Shown: positions 16,804 through 26,264, counted from the stretch's first letter. The stretch: DNA of 64,000 nucleotides from Porphyrobacter sp. HT-58-2 (GCF_002952215.1 NZ_CP022600.1:868001-932000), one strand, 5' to 3'. Numbers and translations: made by a program. The notes: generated from the sequence alone by a model not told the origin.

Positions 16804-19470
16804 TCAAAGCCATACCGAGCGCCGTTCCACCCGCCGCTGGAACGCCGCCGCAAACGAGGACGCGCGCGCCCGCAGCAGCAGGCGGCGTCCTTCGGCGCTT
16901 CGGGTAAAGACGAGGTCGGACGAACCTACCTGACCAATCCAGAGTTCGGCGAAGCGTTCCGCTGCTTCCTTGCGCGCGCCAAGCGCAGCAGGGACCGCAT
17001 GGTAATCAAGACGCCCGCGCGCACCCAGCCATGACTGGCGCACCATCAGGTAGCGCGGATTTTGCACCGGGCCGAGAATCTCGGCAACGGCCTGCATCAC
17101 CTGACGTTCGGCGGCGCGGCTTACGCCGGTGAGGATCACGTCCTTGCGCCCATCCAAGCTCGTGCGGATTTCGACCGCGGCGTTCTCCCAGTCGCCAAGG
17201 CCGATCACGCCGACATCGAACAGGGCGCGCAGTGTGACCCACACCACCTCGCGCAGGGATCCTTCCAGCGAGCCGTTGCGCCAGGCGAGCCGTGCGGCCT
17301 TGGCGAGGCGGGGCAGGCTGGCGAGGGTCGCGATGCCCGCAATCCCCATGCCGACCAGTCCGAAATCGCTGAAGCTCTCCACCCCGCGCAGCGCATCGGC
17401 AGCGGCCATGCCCCCGGCGCCTGCCGCGCTCCAGCAGAGCGCGTGCAGCGTGTCGCTCCAGCTGAGCGCGCGCGGGGCGTAGCTGGCCGCTGCGGTCTCG
17501 CGCACCCTTGCGCGCGGCGTGCCTTCACCGAGCGACACCCGCCAGCGCTCGGCAATGGCCGGACGGTTGGCGGCGATGGCAAAGCTGCGCTGGTTGCTGC
17601 CGTCAGCCGATAGCGCAGGATCAATCCCAAGCCGCGCCAGACCATCCTCGATCAGCGTCGAGGGGCCATTGGCGATCCCCTCAAACGCCTTGAAGCGCCG
17701 CGCGACCACATTGAGGTCCGACACCTCAGAGGCACCGCCATCGCGCAGAAAGCCCCAATCGAAAGTCTGCGCCAACGCCTCCCAGCTTTCACGATCCGCC
17801 GGGTCGATGGTGGCGAGATGCCAGATATTGGCGACCTTGTCGGGCCGGGCAGCATCGATCCTGATCGCTCGTCCGCGCGTCTGGTTGGAGAGCATGAAGG
17901 AGGCGGTGTTGCTCGCCAGCACCAAGCTGTTGAGCACCGGGGCATCCCACCCTTCGCCCAGCAGCGATTGCGTGCCGACAAGGATATGCAGGTCGCCGCG
18001 CGTGAACATCTCCGTGATCACCCGCACCAGCGCCGCCGAGCTTCCGGAGCGGCAATCGATGCGGACATGGTCCGGACAGCCCGGCACAGCGGCATCGCGG
18101 AAGCCGTCAGGATCAATCCCAAATGCCCGCGCTGCCGCCTGCAGGCTGTCCATGGCGCGTCTGGGGATCAGCACCAGACTGCCGGTCAGCACCGCCAGAT
18201 AGTCTTCATCAATTGCCGAGCGCCGCAGCATCTCGAAGATCGGTACCACGCCAAGCTTGGCGGGACGGTATTCCGCGTCGGGCCGGGACGGCAGCTCGCC
18301 CGCGCGGATATGGTCGGACAGCACCACCATACGCAGGTCCGCGCCGAGCGCTGCGGTCTCCGCCTTGGCGATGGCGATGATCGAATCGAGCTTGGCGAGG
18401 CTCGCCGTCATCAGCCTGAAGACCGAGCGCGTGTGCCGTAGCTGCACCCTTCCGCCCTCGATCAAGCCCTCGCGGTGCAGGCGCTCGCGCAGGTGCTTGA
18501 GCCGCGCGGGATCGAGCGGAAAGCTGTCGGCATGGCGGAACAGCACCCCGTCCAGAAAGCGTTCGAGCCAGAACAGCGAGGGGGCCGGAACATGGCTGGC
18601 GCGCACGCCGAGCAGCTTGAGCGGTGGTCCGGGCAGTTCGCGGCCTGCCGCAGCGAGCAGGACCAGCACGGATGACAGCATCTCGGGCGCTTCGAGGATC
18701 GCCTCTATGTTGCCTTCGGGGTCAGTCAGCCACGGGTGCGCGACCAGCCAATCGAGCAGGCCGCTGTCGCTGCGCAGGTCGCGCGCCAGGTCTCCCACCG
18801 CCGCGCGCCGTCGGTCGAGCAGTTCGAGCGCATCGCCGGTCGGCGTGGACAGGATCAGGTGATCCTGATGCGGGCACAGATCGCCGTTGCGGACGAGTTC
18901 GGGGATGCCGATTTCAACGTCGATCGGTCCGCACAATTCCTCATAGCGCGACCATTCGGCGAAAGTGGCGTCGTAGGGCGGGGTCGCGGTCAGCGCGACA
19001 AGGCGCACATCTTCAAGACGCTGGGCGAGTTCGATCAGGGACTTCCACCACTCCCGTCGCAGGTGATGCGCCTCGTCGAGCACAAGTGTGAGCGGCCCGT
19101 GGGCATTGAGGTTGGCGATCAGCGCGTCGATTTCCTCTGCGCGGCGAAGGCTGTCGAGCGCCTGATAGGTTGTAAGGGTCAGTTCCGCAGGATTGCCGAG
19201 ATCGCGCGAAATGGTGCGAGAAGGCGGCGGCGCATCGAGGAACAGCGGGACAAGCCGCTGCTCCCACTGGTCGCGAATGGCGATGGTTGGCGAGAACACC
19301 AGTGCCGGCCTGCCGAGGCGGCGGACGATCTCCAAGCCAAGCACGGTCTTGCCCGCGCCCGGGGCGGCGACAACATGCAGCCGGCGATCGTCAAGATGCT
19401 GATCCATTTCCTCAAGGACGCGCGCCTGATAATCGCGCCACTTCGCCTTGAAGTTCATCTCCTTGAGCAC
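16804..19470 (-). CDS. DEAD/DEAH-box superfamily 2 helicase, inserted between nusG and rplK
   Basis: 888 residues. Helicase core: WRDYQARVLEEM (Q-like), Walker A APGAGKT (36-42), DEAH at 132-135, TATPP at 161-165, and a second RecA fold with VGTQSLLGEGWDAP and NQTRGRAIRID (motif VI). The C-terminal ~300 residues (from about 590) carry an extra domain with hydrophobic stretches (FGLVGMGIAGIATLASLP), unusual for a helicase. No restriction, methylase or toxin partner is adjacent. Start is the GTG at 19470, or an ATG at 19458 (MNFKAKWRDYQ), which fits the core better; the frame upstream is open to about 19525 without another start. Opposite in direction to both flanking essential operons. Confidence 0.82.
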   Translation of the reverse strand: MLKEMNFKAKWRDYQARVLEEMDQHLDDRRLHVVAAPGAGKTVLGLEIVRRLGRPALVFSPTIAIRDQWEQRLVPLFLDAPPPSRTISRDLGNPAELTLTTYQALDSLRRAEEIDALIANLNAHGPLTLVLDEAHHLRREWWKSLIELAQRLEDVRLVALTATPPYDATFAEWSRYEELCGPIDVEIGIPELVRNGDLCPHQDHLILSTPTGDALELLDRRRAAVGDLARDLRSDSGLLDWLVAHPWLTDPEGNIEAILEAPEMLSSVLVLLAAAGRELPGPPLKLLGVRASHVPAPSLFWLERFLDGVLFRHADSFPLDPARLKHLRERLHREGLIEGGRVQLRHTRSVFRLMTASLAKLDSIIAIAKAETAALGADLRMVVLSDHIRAGELPSRPDAEYRPAKLGVVPIFEMLRRSAIDEDYLAVLTGSLVLIPRRAMDSLQAAARAFGIDPDGFRDAAVPGCPDHVRIDCRSGSSAALVRVITEMFTRGDLHILVGTQSLLGEGWDAPVLNSLVLASNTASFMLSNQTRGRAIRIDAARPDKVANIWHLATIDPADRESWEALAQTFDWGFLRDGGASEVSDLNVVARRFKAFEGIANGPSTLIEDGLARLGIDPALSADGSNQRSFAIAANRPAIAERWRVSLGEGTPRARVRETAAASYAPRALSWSDTLHALCWSAAGAGGMAAADALRGVESFSDFGLVGMGIAGIATLASLPRLAKAARLAWRNGSLEGSLREVVWVTLRALFDVGVIGLGDWENAAVEIRTSLDGRKDVILTGVSRAAERQVMQAVAEILGPVQNPRYLMVRQSWLGARGRLDYHAVPAALGARKEAAERFAELWIGQVGSSDLVFTRSAEGRRLLLRARASSFAAAFQRRVERRSVWL

Positions 19471-19586
19471 GTCGAAGCGATAGCAGCGTCGATCGACCGC
19501 AACTACGAAAATTTGTGCGCATTATGTCCGCTTTGGGGTCGATAGCCGAATGTCCGCTTTCGGCGTGGCGTGAGCGATTGCGGACA

Positions 19587-19792
19587 TTTCCTACCTGCCT
19601 GCCAGCCGCTACCCTGCGCGCCGGCTCTTTCCCAAAGTTCGGCGCGGTCTCACAGGCCGTTGGATCGGCGAGGCGCATGACAAGGCCCCGCTCCCCCTGT
19701 CCGTCAAGTGATGAGAATTGCAGTTTTATTGTTTTATATCATGATGTTGTCCGAGAAGGGTTTACTTGACAGGGTGTCAAGTTTGTCAAGCG
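19587..19792 (+). repeat. 205-bp intergenic repeat, copy 1 (palindrome-ended)
   Basis: Shares with 56691-56894: TTTCCTAC, CCGGCTCTTTCC, AGGCCGTT, CCCCTGTCCGTCAA, an AT-rich ~50-bp middle, and a final palindrome. Here the palindrome is ACTTGACA-GGG-TGTCAAGT (19764-19782), followed by TTGTCAAGCG. Same orientation and nearly equal length in both copies. Confidence 0.7.
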
Positions 19793-19931
19793 GGATCGGG
19801 CGGGGGGCGCAGCGGCTTGCTTTTTGCGCCGGATGCCCCTAACCGCGCGCCTTCGCTTGCCTGCGTGCGAGTGATTCCGTGCGGGAGCCCGGGCCATGCA
19901 CAAGGCCGGGGCGCTGGACCGCTTAACATGA

Positions 19932-19953
19932 GCCCGCATCGAAAGAGGCGGGC
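19932..19953 (+). promoter_or_regulatory. Hairpin in rplK leader (candidate L1 autoregulatory site)
   Basis: GCCCGC and GCGGGC flank a 10-base loop 25 bp upstream of the rplK ATG. L1 is known to repress its own mRNA through a leader structure in many bacteria, so this is a candidate, not a demonstrated site. Confidence 0.3.
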
Positions 19954-19978
19954 AACAGTGCGACAGGAGTAAGGCCTC

Positions 19979-20410
19979 ATGGCCAAGAAAATCGAAGGCT
20001 ATATCAAGCTGCAGGTGCCTGCGGGCTCTGCCACCCCTTCGCCGCCGATCGGCCCGGCGCTGGGTCAGCGCGGCGTCAACATCATGGAATTCTGCAAGGC
20101 GTTCAATGCCGCCACGCAGGAAATGGAAAAGGGCATGCCGATCCCGACCGTGATCACGGTCTATGCGGATCGCTCCTTCACTTTCATCACCAAGACCCCG
20201 CCCGCCAGCTTCTTCCTCAAGAAGGCAGCCAACCTCAAGTCGGGCTCGAAGGAGCCGGGCAAGGTGTCGGCCGGAACCATCAAGCAGTCGCAGATCCGCG
20301 AGATCGCCGAAGCCAAGATGGCCGACCTGAATGCCAATGACATTGATCAGGCGATGAAGATCATCGCCGGTTCGGCCCGTTCGATGGGCCTCGAAGTGGT
20401 GGAGGGCTAA
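19979..20410 (+). CDS. rplK: 50S ribosomal protein L11
   Basis: 143 residues starting [43 protein letters not shown], with [18 protein letters not shown] and the C-terminal RNA-binding domain ending [16 protein letters not shown]. Forms the GTPase-associated centre stalk base. Good AGGAG upstream. Normally co-located with nusG; here separated by the helicase insert and probably driven by its own promoter. rplA follows after 4 bp. Confidence 0.98.
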   Translation: MAKKIEGYIKLQVPAGSATPSPPIGPALGQRGVNIMEFCKAFNAATQEMEKGMPIPTVITVYADRSFTFITKTPPASFFLKKAANLKSGSKEPGKVSAGTIKQSQIREIAEAKMADLNANDIDQAMKIIAGSARSMGLEVVEG

Positions 20411-20414
20411 GCAC

Positions 20415-21107
20415 ATGGCAAAGATCACCAAGAAGGCGAAGGTGCTGGCCGGTCTCGATCGCGAGAAGCTCTACACCATCGACGAAGCGCTGGCCGTGCT
20501 GCGCCAGTTCAAGGGCAAGTTCGACGAGACTGTCGAAGTCGCCATGAACCTCGGCGTCGATCCGCGTCACGCTGACCAGATGGTGCGCGGCATGGTGTCG
20601 CTGCCCTCGGGCACCGGCAAGGACGTGAAGGTTGCGGTGTTCGCGCGCGGCGACAACGCGGAAAAGGCGCTGGCTGCCGGGGCCGACAAGGTTGGTGCGG
20701 AAGACCTCATGGAAGACATGATGGCCGGCAACCTCGATTATGACCGCGTCATCGCCTCGCCCGACATGATGGGCGTGGTCGGCCGTCTCGGCAAAATCCT
20801 TGGCCCCAAGGGCCTGATGCCGAACCCCAAGCTCGGCACCGTGACCCCGAACGTGGCGCAGGCCGTGACCGACGCCAAGGCTGGCCAGGTCGAATTCCGC
20901 GTCGAAAAGCAGGGCATCATCCACTCCGGCATCGGCAAGCTCAGCTTCTCGGATGACGCGCTGAAAGCCAACTTCAAGGCGCTGACCGAAGCTGTGGTGA
21001 AGTCGAAGCCGAGCGGTGCCAAGGGCAAGTATGTCCGCAAGGTCTCGCTGACCTCGTCGATGGGGCCGGGCCTCAAGGTCGACCTGTCGGAAGTCGAAGG
21101 CGCGTGA
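20415..21107 (+). CDS. rplA: 50S ribosomal protein L1
   Basis: 230 residues: [41 protein letters not shown], a [19 protein letters not shown] segment and [19 protein letters not shown] are L1 signatures. Binds 23S rRNA at the L1 stalk and can repress its own operon. The usual next genes rplJ-rplL-rpoBC are absent; the operon ends at the terminator about 60 bp downstream. Confidence 0.98.
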   Translation: MAKITKKAKVLAGLDREKLYTIDEALAVLRQFKGKFDETVEVAMNLGVDPRHADQMVRGMVSLPSGTGKDVKVAVFARGDNAEKALAAGADKVGAEDLMEDMMAGNLDYDRVIASPDMMGVVGRLGKILGPKGLMPNPKLGTVTPNVAQAVTDAKAGQVEFRVEKQGIIHSGIGKLSFSDDALKANFKALTEAVVKSKPSGAKGKYVRKVSLTSSMGPGLKVDLSEVEGA

Positions 21108-21168
21108 TCTGAAGCGCTGCCGGACGATCCCTCAGGGTTCGAACGGTTGACAATGCGAAATACGAAGG

Positions 21169-21205
21169 GGCCGGGTGCTGCGTCAGCATCCGGCCGCTTT
21201 TTCTT
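21169..21205 (+). terminator. Rho-independent terminator of rplK-rplA
   Basis: Stem GGCCGGGTGCTG / CAGCATCCGGCC (one wobble) with a 3-base loop, followed by GCTTTTTCTT. Confidence 0.85.
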
Positions 21206-21316
21206 GCGATCTACGTCATTTGGACCACTTGTGTTTGTCGCGCGCGATGCCATCTTGCTTGAAGGTAGTGCAGCATCCTCTCCCTCCAGCCGCGCACCGG
21301 AAAATCGAGGCAGACA

Positions 21317-21616
21317 ATGGTAGCTTCTCCTGATGACAGCCTCTGGCTCAGTCCAAAATGGCTGGTGCTTGCTGTCGCTCTGACCTGCGATGGCCTTCTG
21401 ATCAGCTTTGACGCTCGGCTCGGCATGGCCGCAACTGCGGTGCTGCTGGCGGTGTTTGCCGGATGGCTGTATCTGGCGCTGCGCTTTGGATCGCTCAGCG
21501 GCGCGCCTTCGGGACGTCAGGCATTGGTGGCGCGGGTGCAGCAGCAGTCGAGCAACCGCCGCGCGGCGATGCGTTCAGGCGCGCAGGAGCGCCCGGATCT
21601 TTACGAGGGCACCTGA
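21317..21616 (+). CDS. Small two-TM membrane protein (hypothetical)
   Basis: 99 residues with two hydrophobic segments (about 14-32 and 36-57: [16 protein letters not shown] and [19 protein letters not shown]) and a basic C-terminal tail. Not recognised. Its last 42 bases overlap the 3' end of the convergent acyltransferase gene. A start upstream of 21317 is excluded by stops. Confidence 0.5.
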   Translation: MVASPDDSLWLSPKWLVLAVALTCDGLLISFDARLGMAATAVLLAVFAGWLYLALRFGSLSGAPSGRQALVARVQQQSSNRRAAMRSGAQERPDLYEGT

Positions 21617-22486
21617 TCGCTGGGCCAGTGCCTTTGCGCCTGACACTCCGGCATCAAAACTGGCCCGCGCGCCCAGCAAGGCACGATTGGCGAATGTCGG
21701 TTCGAGCAGCATCAGGCTTGAGCACGCAGCACTATGCGTGCCGAACATCGCCTTGTGTGCGCCGTCACCCTCGGTGAAATCGAACCAGCGGTAACGCTCT
21801 TCGGCAAACAGCCGCTCCAGCGCATCCATCTGCAGCACCGTACCGGGTGATAGCCGCGCCCAGTCCGGATCATAGCCGAGATGAGCGTAGACCAGCGTGC
21901 CGTGCGCCGCCGGCCCCACCACCGGTAGCGACAGATAGGCCACCGCCTGACCGCCTGCGTACAGCAGGAAGGCGCGCATCCGGTCAGCCTCCGCCGCCTC
22001 CAGCATGACGCGGCGCGCCTCTGGCGTATCCGGCAGTCCGGCATCAAGCAGCCGCGCCTGATAGGTTCGCGCCGACAGCGGCAGGGCTGCGGCGAGGAAC
22101 GCCTCGATCTCGGCCGGTGAGCGGTGTTCGGTGACGGCATAGCCGCCCGCTTCCTCGTGCAGCTTCTTGGCCTTGCGTCGCAGCGTCGAGCGGGTCTTGC
22201 CCGAAAACTGCGCCATATAGGCCTCGAAGCTCTGGCCCATGTCGATGTAATGGCGGCGATAGTCCTGTCGTCCGCCTGCGACAAAGCCGGGATAGCGTGC
22301 GCTCACTTCGGCCAGCCGCGCGGTCGGGGCGGACAGCACGCGCACCCCGTCGCGTCCACTGGGCGGGGCTGTCGGCAGCGCGCCGGCGAGCACATCGTCA
22401 AGGTTGAAGGCCCAGGTCGACAGCTGGCGCTGCACGCGCAGCAGGCGGCGCGAGCCGAGGGTGAAGTCGATCGCTCCCGATGCCAT
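21575..22486 (-). CDS. GNAT/FemAB-like N-acyltransferase (BioF2-like acetyltransferase domain)
   Basis: 303 residues. The central part (about 85-260) resembles FemAB/GNAT 'BioF2-like' acyltransferases found in exopolysaccharide and exosortase loci: RQDYRRHYIDMGQSFEAYMAQFSGKTRSTLRRKAKKL, then AFLLYAGGQAVAYLSLPV and YAHLGYDPDWARLSPGTVLQMDALERLFAEERYRWFDFTEGDGAHK. Probably N-acylates an aminosugar or peptide precursor at the cytoplasmic membrane. Twelve bp separate it from the upstream deacetylase-like gene, suggesting an operon for surface polysaccharide modification. Confidence 0.8.
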   Translation of the reverse strand: MASGAIDFTLGSRRLLRVQRQLSTWAFNLDDVLAGALPTAPPSGRDGVRVLSAPTARLAEVSARYPGFVAGGRQDYRRHYIDMGQSFEAYMAQFSGKTRSTLRRKAKKLHEEAGGYAVTEHRSPAEIEAFLAAALPLSARTYQARLLDAGLPDTPEARRVMLEAAEADRMRAFLLYAGGQAVAYLSLPVVGPAAHGTLVYAHLGYDPDWARLSPGTVLQMDALERLFAEERYRWFDFTEGDGAHKAMFGTHSAACSSLMLLEPTFANRALLGARASFDAGVSGAKALAQRSGALVKIRALLRA

Positions 22487-22498
22487 CGCTGCCCGGCC

Positions 22499-23476
22499 CT
22501 AAAGCGCGCCGTAAAGCGCGTTGGAGACGAATTGTTCGGCCATCCGCATCCCGGTGCGCACCGCGCTCGCGGGGAGAGGTTCGATCGTACGGATGCGGTT
22601 CGAGACCGGGGGCGGGGTATCCGCATAGGTGCCGGTGTCCACATCGCGCATCCCGGCCAGTGTCTTGACGAGTCCGGAAAAGCGGCGACGTACCACCTTG
22701 TTCACCGCCAGCCTGTTGCGGTTGATGAGTTCGAAGGAGTGGCTCACCAGCGTGAAGCTCTCCTGCCCGCCATCGCGTGCGTGGCGGATCGCGGCGATCA
22801 TTTCGGCAAGGGTCAGGGCGGTGATCTGGGCATGGCGCTGTCCGCCGCCGAGCGTGCCGATGCTGCCGACCGGCACTTCAATAACGCCGCAATGCTCGCG
22901 TGGATCGCGCACCTCCGGCGCAAGGCTGATCCGGCAGTCGCCGCCGGGCAGGGCGGGGCAATGGCTCGTGTCATATGCGATGCCGAGCATGGCGAGCGCC
23001 CGCAGCGTGTCATCATTCGCGCCATAATTGCCCGCGCGGAAGGCCACGGGCGCAGGCGCTCCGGCAGCGATCAGCGTGCGCTGCGCATAGTCAAGGATGG
23101 AGTATTGCTCATCGATCGGGAAGTCGGCGATATTGCGCCCGGTGCGCCGGGAAGCGAGCGGGCTGGCGCTGCCCGCCAGTTCGAGCCATTCGGTGTGGCA
23201 GTGCAGCTGCACGTCCTGACCGCCCTCGATGATCGGCGCGACGATGTCCTCGATGGCTGCCACGCCCCATACCAGCGCGGGCATGGGATCGACGAAGAAC
23301 ACGGCTTTCTGGTTGTGTTCGTTGAGCAGGGCGATCTTGTGGCTGATCCCGGCTGGCCCATCAGGGGTAAGGCAGGCGATCGAACGGGCATAGTTTTCCG
23401 CCCGGTCAGCCGTTCCCGGCCCGGTATACAGCCCCGAGGAATACTCGGTGTCGATGGTGATGTAGACACGGGTCAT
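22499..23476 (-). CDS. Polysaccharide deacetylase-like protein
   Basis: 325 residues with NodB-homology features: the N-terminal strand YITIDTEYSSG (in place of the usual TFDDG), LHCHTEW (metal-binding His pair) and FRAGNYGAN (the R of motif 3). The catalytic acid region is IDTE, so metal binding is plausible but variant. No signal peptide, which argues for a cytoplasmic substrate. In an operon with the acyltransferase gene. Confidence 0.75.
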   Translation of the reverse strand: MTRVYITIDTEYSSGLYTGPGTADRAENYARSIACLTPDGPAGISHKIALLNEHNQKAVFFVDPMPALVWGVAAIEDIVAPIIEGGQDVQLHCHTEWLELAGSASPLASRRTGRNIADFPIDEQYSILDYAQRTLIAAGAPAPVAFRAGNYGANDDTLRALAMLGIAYDTSHCPALPGGDCRISLAPEVRDPREHCGVIEVPVGSIGTLGGGQRHAQITALTLAEMIAAIRHARDGGQESFTLVSHSFELINRNRLAVNKVVRRRFSGLVKTLAGMRDVDTGTYADTPPPVSNRIRTIEPLPASAVRTGMRMAEQFVSNALYGAL

Positions 23477-23545
23477 CCTGAGGCCGAGTGTAAGGCCAAA
23501 GGGTTAAGACCGGGTGATGATGTCTCCTGCGCCTTCTCCCAGAGG

Positions 23546-24307
23546 TCAGATGCCGCCTGGCGTGAAGTCATAACCGTGGGTGGCAAGCCCGTCCGTCAGG
23601 GCATCGCAGCAGCTTTGCAGCGCCTCGGCTGAGGTCGAGCGGACGACGAAATTCGCCCCCACCCGCCCCTCGCGGAAGAAGGGGTATGAACCGATCTGGC
23701 AGCCTTCGTGGGCGGCCTCGCACTCGCGCAGCAGATCGGCAATTTCGCTTTCGGCGACCCAGCAGCCGATGGTCTCGGACAGGAGCGGCGCACCGCCTTC
23801 GAGCTGGCCGGTGAGCGCATCGAGCATGCCGGCGGTGATATGGGGAACGCCTGCCATCAGGAACAGGTTGCCGCGCCGGATACCGGGCGCACCCGACATG
23901 CGATTGGGAATGAGATCCGAGCCTTCCGGCACCCGCGCCATGCGCAGCCGCCCTTCGTTGAGGCCGCCGCGGGTTTCGTAATAGCGTTCCAGCAGCGCGC
24001 GCGCTTCGGGGTGAATGACGACCGGCACGCCTAGCGCCGCAGCGACTGCGTCTACGGTGATGTCGTCATGGGTCGGCCCGATCCCGCCGGTGGTGAACAG
24101 GTAATCATAGGCGCTGCGCAGATCGTTCACCGCCGCCACGATCCGCGCTTCGACATCCGGCACCACCCGCACCTCGGCAAGGCGAATGCCCTGCACCTGC
24201 AGCCAGGTGGCGATCTGCGCGATGTTCTTGTCGTGGGTGCGGCCTGAAAGGATCTCGTCGCCGATCACGACGAGCCCGGCGGTCCATATCTTTTCGGGAG
24301 AGGTCAT
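23546..24307 (-). CDS. CinA-like competence/damage-inducible protein (MoaB-type domain)
   Basis: 253 residues consisting only of the N-terminal molybdopterin-binding-like CinA domain: TAGLVVIGDEILSGRTHDKNIAQIATWL, DYLFTTGGIGPTHDDITVDAVAAALG, MAGVPHITAGML. The C-terminal NMN-deamidase domain of full CinA is absent, as is normal for alphaproteobacterial stand-alone forms. Possibly a nucleotide pyrophosphatase (ADP-ribose/FAD class) as in related COG1058 proteins. ATG 24307 is chosen over 24355 because the extra 16 residues are not conserved-looking and the upstream SD would be too close. Confidence 0.85.
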   Translation of the reverse strand: MTSPEKIWTAGLVVIGDEILSGRTHDKNIAQIATWLQVQGIRLAEVRVVPDVEARIVAAVNDLRSAYDYLFTTGGIGPTHDDITVDAVAAALGVPVVIHPEARALLERYYETRGGLNEGRLRMARVPEGSDLIPNRMSGAPGIRRGNLFLMAGVPHITAGMLDALTGQLEGGAPLLSETIGCWVAESEIADLLRECEAAHEGCQIGSYPFFREGRVGANFVVRSTSAEALQSCCDALTDGLATHGYDFTPGGI

Positions 24308-24364
24308 GCCGGTGTGGTTAGGGGAGAATTGCCGGGAGAAAAAGGGCTTCGTCATATCCCTCAG

Positions 24365-24430
24365 CCGTTCGCCTCGAGCGAAGTCGAGAGGCCACCCGAG
24401 AGGTGTCTCGACTTCGCTCGATACGAACGG
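24365..24430. repeat. REP-like palindrome (TCGAGCGAAGTCGAG type)
   Basis: CCGTTCG...CGAACGG ends with inner TCGAGCGAAGTCGAGA and its inverse TCTCGACTTCGCTCGA. The same family occurs at 58155-58220. Common type of intergenic palindrome; between the CinA-like gene and the monooxygenase. Confidence 0.75.
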
Positions 24431-24440
24431 AAGTGGGGCC

Positions 24441-25950
24441 TTATTCAGCCGCTTCGAGCTGCTCCTCGCCGCGCTGCGCGTTGGCCCCGGCGCGGGAGAA
24501 GGTGAGGATGCCGTCGATCAGCGGGTCGTCCTTCATCCGCTTGCGGTCGACCACATATTCCTGATTGAGCCGCCACGGGTAGCTCACCGAATTCCTCGGC
24601 ATGATGTGCTTGCCGCGCTGGATGTAGCCCGACGAGAAGTCGAACACGTCATCCTCGATGATCTTGGCTTCGTCGGCAGGGGTGAGCACCGGGGTGGCGA
24701 TCGTGCTGCCGGTCTGGCGCATATGTTCAAGCACGCGGCACACGTAATCGGAATTGATGTCCGCCCGCAACGTCCAGCTGGCGTTCAAGTATCCGAACAC
24801 CACCGCAAGATTGGGCAGGTTCGAGAACATGCAGCCCTTGTAGTAGAACCGCTCATTGAATGCGACCGGATCGCCATCGACGCTGATGGCGATCTTGCCG
24901 GCGACCGCCAGTTTCAGGCCGGTTGCGGTCACGACGATGTCGGCAGGCAGAAACTGCCCGTCGGTCAGGCGCACGCCGCCCTTCTCGAACTTGGCGATAT
25001 GCCCCGTCACAACGCTTGCCTTGCCCGCCTTCATGGCCTTGAACAGGTCTTCGTCCGGCACCAGGCAAAGGCGTTGATCCCATGGATCATAGGGCGGGGT
25101 AAAGGCGGCCTTGTCGTAATCCGGGCCGAGCGATTTCTCGATCTTCTTGTAGAGCGCGTCCTTCACCTTCTGGGGGGTTGTCGCGCGCCAGCTTGAACGA
25201 GAAGTCCTGCATCTTGATGTTCTTGAACCGGGTGATCCGGTAGGCGAGCTTCTCCGGCAGCACGGCGCGCAGGAAGTTGGCAATCGCGTCCTTGGCCGGG
25301 CGCGTGAACATCCAGGTCGGGGTGCGCTGGAGCATGGTCACATGGCCTGCCTCCTTCGCCATCGACGGCACGATGGTCACCGCGGTCGCACCCGAGCCGA
25401 TCACCACAACCTTCTTGCCCTTGTAATCGAGGTCATCGGGCCAGAATTGCGGGTGGATCACCTGGCCTTCGAAATCGCCGAAATCGAAACCGGGGTCGTA
25501 AGGCTCATCGTAATCGTAATAGCCCGAACCAAGGTAGAGGAAATTGGCCGTGAGGTGCGTGCGCGAGCCGTCGTTCAGCTCCATTTCGACGTGCCAGCAC
25601 GCCTCGTCATGCCGGAAATCCGCGCTGACGACCTTGTGGCCGAAACGGATATGCTGGCGGATGCCGCGCTCGTCGACGATCCGGTCAAGATATTCGAGGA
25701 TCGCGGGCGCATCGGCGATGCTCTTTTCATGTCGCCACGGCTCGAAATCGAAGCCCAGCGTGTGCATGTCGCTATCCGAGCGGATGCCGGGATAGCGGAA
25801 CAGATCCCACGTGCCGCCCAGATTGTCGCGCCGTTCGACGATGGCATAGGAGTGGTGCGGCGCCTTGAGCTCCATGTGGGCAGCCATTCCGATGCCGGAA
25901 ATCCCGGCACCGACGATCAGCACGTCGAAATCAGGCGGTGTTGCGAGCAT
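24441..25950 (-). pseudogene. Baeyer-Villiger-type flavin monooxygenase with a frameshift
   Basis: Two overlapping frames together make one ~500-residue FAD/NADPH monooxygenase. The first frame (25950 to about 25177) has GAGISGIG (FAD Rossmann), ERRDNLGGTWDLFRYPGIRSDSD, the Baeyer-Villiger fingerprint FEGQVIHPQFW and a second Rossmann GSGATAVT. The second frame (about 25176 to 24441) resumes with QKVKDALYKKIEKSLGPDYD... and ends after FSRAGANAQRGEEQLEAAE. The break is at a run of six G (plus strand 25172-25177); five would restore ARDNPQKVKDAL. Either a single-base indel in a homopolymer (sequence error) or a real inactivating mutation. Divergent from the TonB receptor. Confidence 0.85.
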
Positions 25951-26084
25951 ATCGGGGCCTCTCTCTCCCTTGTTGCGGGCGATGTAACCACAGCTATCGC
26001 GCAAAAGCGAGTCTTGAATGGCAAAGTGCAACTGACTTTGCCCGCGCCGTCCCGCCACCCGGCCACACGACCGCGCGAAACAAA

Positions 26085-26095
26085 ATTACTGTAAT
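26085..26095. promoter_or_regulatory. Short palindrome between monooxygenase and TonB receptor genes
   Basis: ATTAC-T-GTAAT, an 11-bp palindrome, in the 314-bp divergent intergenic region 25951-26264. It lies 135 bp from the monooxygenase start. Nothing else gene-like is seen in this region; the short length makes chance likely. Confidence 0.25.
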
Positions 26096-26264
26096 CGCGG
26101 CCATGGTGGCACCTTGCTGCATTGCAACAGGAAATGTGGCATTTTTGCTACTGTCGGCGATAACTTGACTGTGACTCTTGTTAGGGCGCGCGTCCCTGAT
26201 AGGTTCGCCCACGCTAAACCAAGTCCGGCGAAAAGACCGGCTGGCAAGTGGAGAGAGAAAAGCC

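Larger units (their letters stand above)
19471..19978. other. 508-bp repeat-rich intergenic region before rplK
   Basis: No gene seen. Contains, in order: TGTCCGC...GCGGACA inverted repeats (19551-19586) preceded by a further TGTCCGC at 19525; the 205-bp repeat shared with the aroC-proximal region (19587-19792); an AT-rich core near 19720-19745, the most likely promoter area for rplK; a GGCGCA...TGCGCC hairpin near 19806-19830; and a leader hairpin next to rplK. Confidence 0.6.

Noticed and set aside
16804..19978. Helicase region as a prophage or integrative element
   Set aside because: No integrase, phage gene or direct-repeat att pair; tRNA-Trp is intact and distant.
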